Made by a program: the position numbers and the translations under genes. 6,579 nucleotides of DNA from an uncultured Desulfobacterales bacterium (lineage in GTDB: Bacteria; Desulfobacterota; Desulfobacteria; Desulfobacterales; JAFDCJ01). The notes under the pieces were generated by a model. That model made no database searches. It worked only from the letters and a program-made list of their open reading frames with translations, and had not been told where the DNA came from. The DNA lies in assembly GCA_945787595.1 (NCBI GenBank), contig CALZJV010000574.1, positions 1-6,579 of the forward strand, in the 5' to 3' direction. Shown here piece after piece: positions 5,775 to 6,579 of this stretch; the stretch's first letter is position 1; the number at the start of each line of letters is the position of its first letter.

Positions 5775-6209
5775 TTAACCGGGAACCCTGAACGTTGAAC
5801 CGCTTAACCCAGGTGAAAATAAACCCAGTAACATACTGATCGATGCTTCGAGATCTCCCTCGCTGAAGACTTCCAGGTTGACGCCTCCCCCGTAAGCGGC
5901 CTCTACTAAAAGTTTTACCCATTTAGATGCCCGGGCCTCGGGCAGAACTGCAAGACTCAAATGCTCTTGACACCCTTTTATCCCGTGAAGATGTACCTCT
6001 CTGGTGGCGGACATGAATTGTTTGGCCACCTTTATAACGCTTTCCCGGCCAAGCATCAGATGCCCCATATCTAAACAAAATTCACACAATCCCAGTTTCC
6101 AAAAACATTCAAGAAAAAATGGATGGAGCGCCGATTTTGAACGGCGGTGTCAATGCGGCTCTATATCGATTTTGAGAAGGTTTTTTTCGCAATGGTCAGT
6201 GCGTGTATC
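5775..6209 (-). pseudogene. CbiR-like cobamide remodelling phosphodiesterase, C-terminal remnant
   Basis: The minus-strand frame from 6209 down to the TAA at 5777-5775 encodes the last third of an AP-endonuclease/xylose-isomerase-like TIM barrel. CLDMGHLMLG is followed by VHLHGIKGCQEHLSL and then LEVFSEGDLEASI, the order seen in CbiR-type proteins (GH, HLHG, DHxSL, closing EVF). CbiR cleaves the nucleotide loop of salvaged cobamides so that a different lower ligand can be attached. An in-frame TGA sits at 6152-6150, with possibly homologous residues (KNLLKIDIEPH) before it and a further stop at 6212-6210. There is no room for the N-terminal 100 or more residues of a normal 250-270-aa protein. 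No start codon with a ribosome site precedes the conserved part, and the last residues run into heptad repeat copy 3. I therefore read it as a decayed gene. A related sugar-phosphate isomerase is the alternative identity. Confidence 0.6.
5776..5810 (-). repeat. GTTCNNN heptad repeat tract, copy 3
   Basis: On the plus strand TAAC/GAAC recurs at 5776, 5783, 5790 and 5797 (steps of 7), then TAAC at 5805 (step of 8). On the minus strand the units read GTTCAAC, GTTCAGG, GTTCCCG, GTTAAAG. It overlaps the end of the CbiR-like remnant and supplies that frame's last residues. Confidence 0.75.
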
Positions 6210-6212
6210 TTA

Positions 6213-6473
6213 GGAATTTCATTCTGATTTCAAACTGTTTAGAGGTTGTCAATTGTTTATTAAAAGCAGCCGGGAATGTCAATGTCGCATTATAATTAAC
6301 TTGAATATAATGGCCACATTTGCTAATTCCATAATCGTTCACGGGTTCAGAGGTTCAAAGTTGGACCTTCGATGTTGGACGTTCATCTTTCAAAACAACC
6401 CTGTACGGCGTAAATCTAAACTGTAAACGCTGACAGAGACGGCAATATTATCCATTCTGGAGTATCAACGCCC
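6213..6473. other. AT-rich intergenic region before the DUF1638 gene
   Basis: No gene was seen on either strand. It contains TGTCAAT twice (6247-6253 and 6277-6283), two TATAAT hexamers (6291-6296 and 6306-6311), neither with a good -35 element at 16-18 bases, and heptad repeat copy 4. The promoter of the DUF1638 gene is probably here but cannot be fixed. Confidence 0.4.
6337..6391 (+). repeat. GTTCNNN heptad repeat tract, copy 4
   Basis: GTTC/GTTG/CTTC/TTTC units recur at 6337, 6345, 6353, 6360, 6367, 6374, 6381 and 6388: two steps of 8, then five of 7. This is the longest tract in the window. It lies about 80 bases upstream of the DUF1638 start. Confidence 0.8.
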
Positions 6474-6579
6474 ATGGGAATCTTAGGAATTCTGACATGC
6501 GAAATTCTGGAGCTCGAATTTGCCTATCTATTAAATACCGATAAAGATATTGCCCGGATTACCGTCCTGGAAAACCGAC
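6474..6579 (+). CDS. DUF1638 domain protein, N-terminal start (gene continues past the window)
   Basis: The first 35 codons of a gene begin at ATG 6474 and run off the window end. GGAG (6459-6462) lies 11 bases before the ATG, a little far but usable. The N terminus MGILGILTCEILELEFAYL resembles the start of DUF1638 proteins, in which a short hydrophobic strand is followed by a conserved C-E-x-L motif (here C9-E10-I-L12). Such proteins are often found beside MtaA-like methyltransferases and corrinoid proteins in methanogens and sulfate reducers; their biochemical role is not established. With only 35 residues visible the assignment rests on one motif, so it is moderate. The neighbouring CbiR-like remnant and the URO-D/MtaA-like gene at the left end fit a corrinoid-related setting. 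Confidence 0.65.
   Translation, partial: MGILGILTCEILELEFAYLLNTDKDIARITVLENR

Noticed and set aside
6150..6152. In-frame TGA read as selenocysteine in the CbiR-like frame
   Set aside because: The N-terminal half is missing and another stop lies just upstream, so gene decay explains it better. No SECIS-like hairpin was evident.
6311..6324. Sigma-54-like promoter (TGG...TGC)
   Set aside because: Only 8 bases separate GG and GC; the -24/-12 consensus needs 10.

Overview
The window looks like a chromosomal segment from an anaerobic bacterium, most likely a sulfate-reducer-type member of the Desulfobacterota. This is inferred from gene content (a cytoplasmic molybdopterin/Fe-S oxidoreductase, a rubrerythrin, a MtaA-type uroporphyrinogen-decarboxylase-fold protein and a DUF1638 protein) and from 7-base-period intergenic repeats that I associate with such genomes from memory. 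No tRNA, rRNA, CRISPR array, transposase or phage gene was found.

Left part (1-3012, all + strand): the C-terminal end of a URO-D/MtaA-like protein, a 186-base gap with a strong inverted repeat and a possible promoter, then a tightly coupled pair. The first gene of the pair encodes a four-cluster [4Fe-4S] electron-transfer protein of 165 aa. The second encodes a 686-aa molybdo/tungsto-bis-pterin oxidoreductase with its own [4Fe-4S] cluster and a cysteine as the likely metal ligand. The two reading frames overlap by 11 bases. Neither protein has a signal peptide, so they probably form a soluble cytoplasmic enzyme. Its substrate cannot be read from the sequence.

Middle part (3013-4040): mostly non-coding and rich in hairpins. 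It holds a small zinc-ribbon-like gene on the minus strand, a doubtful 77-codon reading frame on the plus strand, and two heptad-periodic repeat tracts.

Right part (4041-5571, minus strand): a two-gene unit in which a CobW/YjiA-type GTPase with a histidine-rich metal-binding loop precedes, by 31 bases, a rubrerythrin-like protein. The rubrerythrin keeps its rubredoxin domain but appears to have lost several diiron ligands.

Far right (5572-6579): repeat tracts, the C-terminal remnant of a CbiR-like TIM-barrel gene (cobamide remodelling) with an in-frame stop and no N-terminal half, and the first 35 codons of a plus-strand DUF1638 protein that continues beyond the window. URO-D/MtaA-like proteins, DUF1638 proteins, CobW and CbiR all have family links to corrinoid or metal metabolism. 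The neighbourhood may therefore be a corrinoid/methyl-transfer accessory region, but that link is inference. The clearest unusual signals are the degenerate diiron site of the rubrerythrin and the GTTCNNN/GATTNNN heptad repeats.
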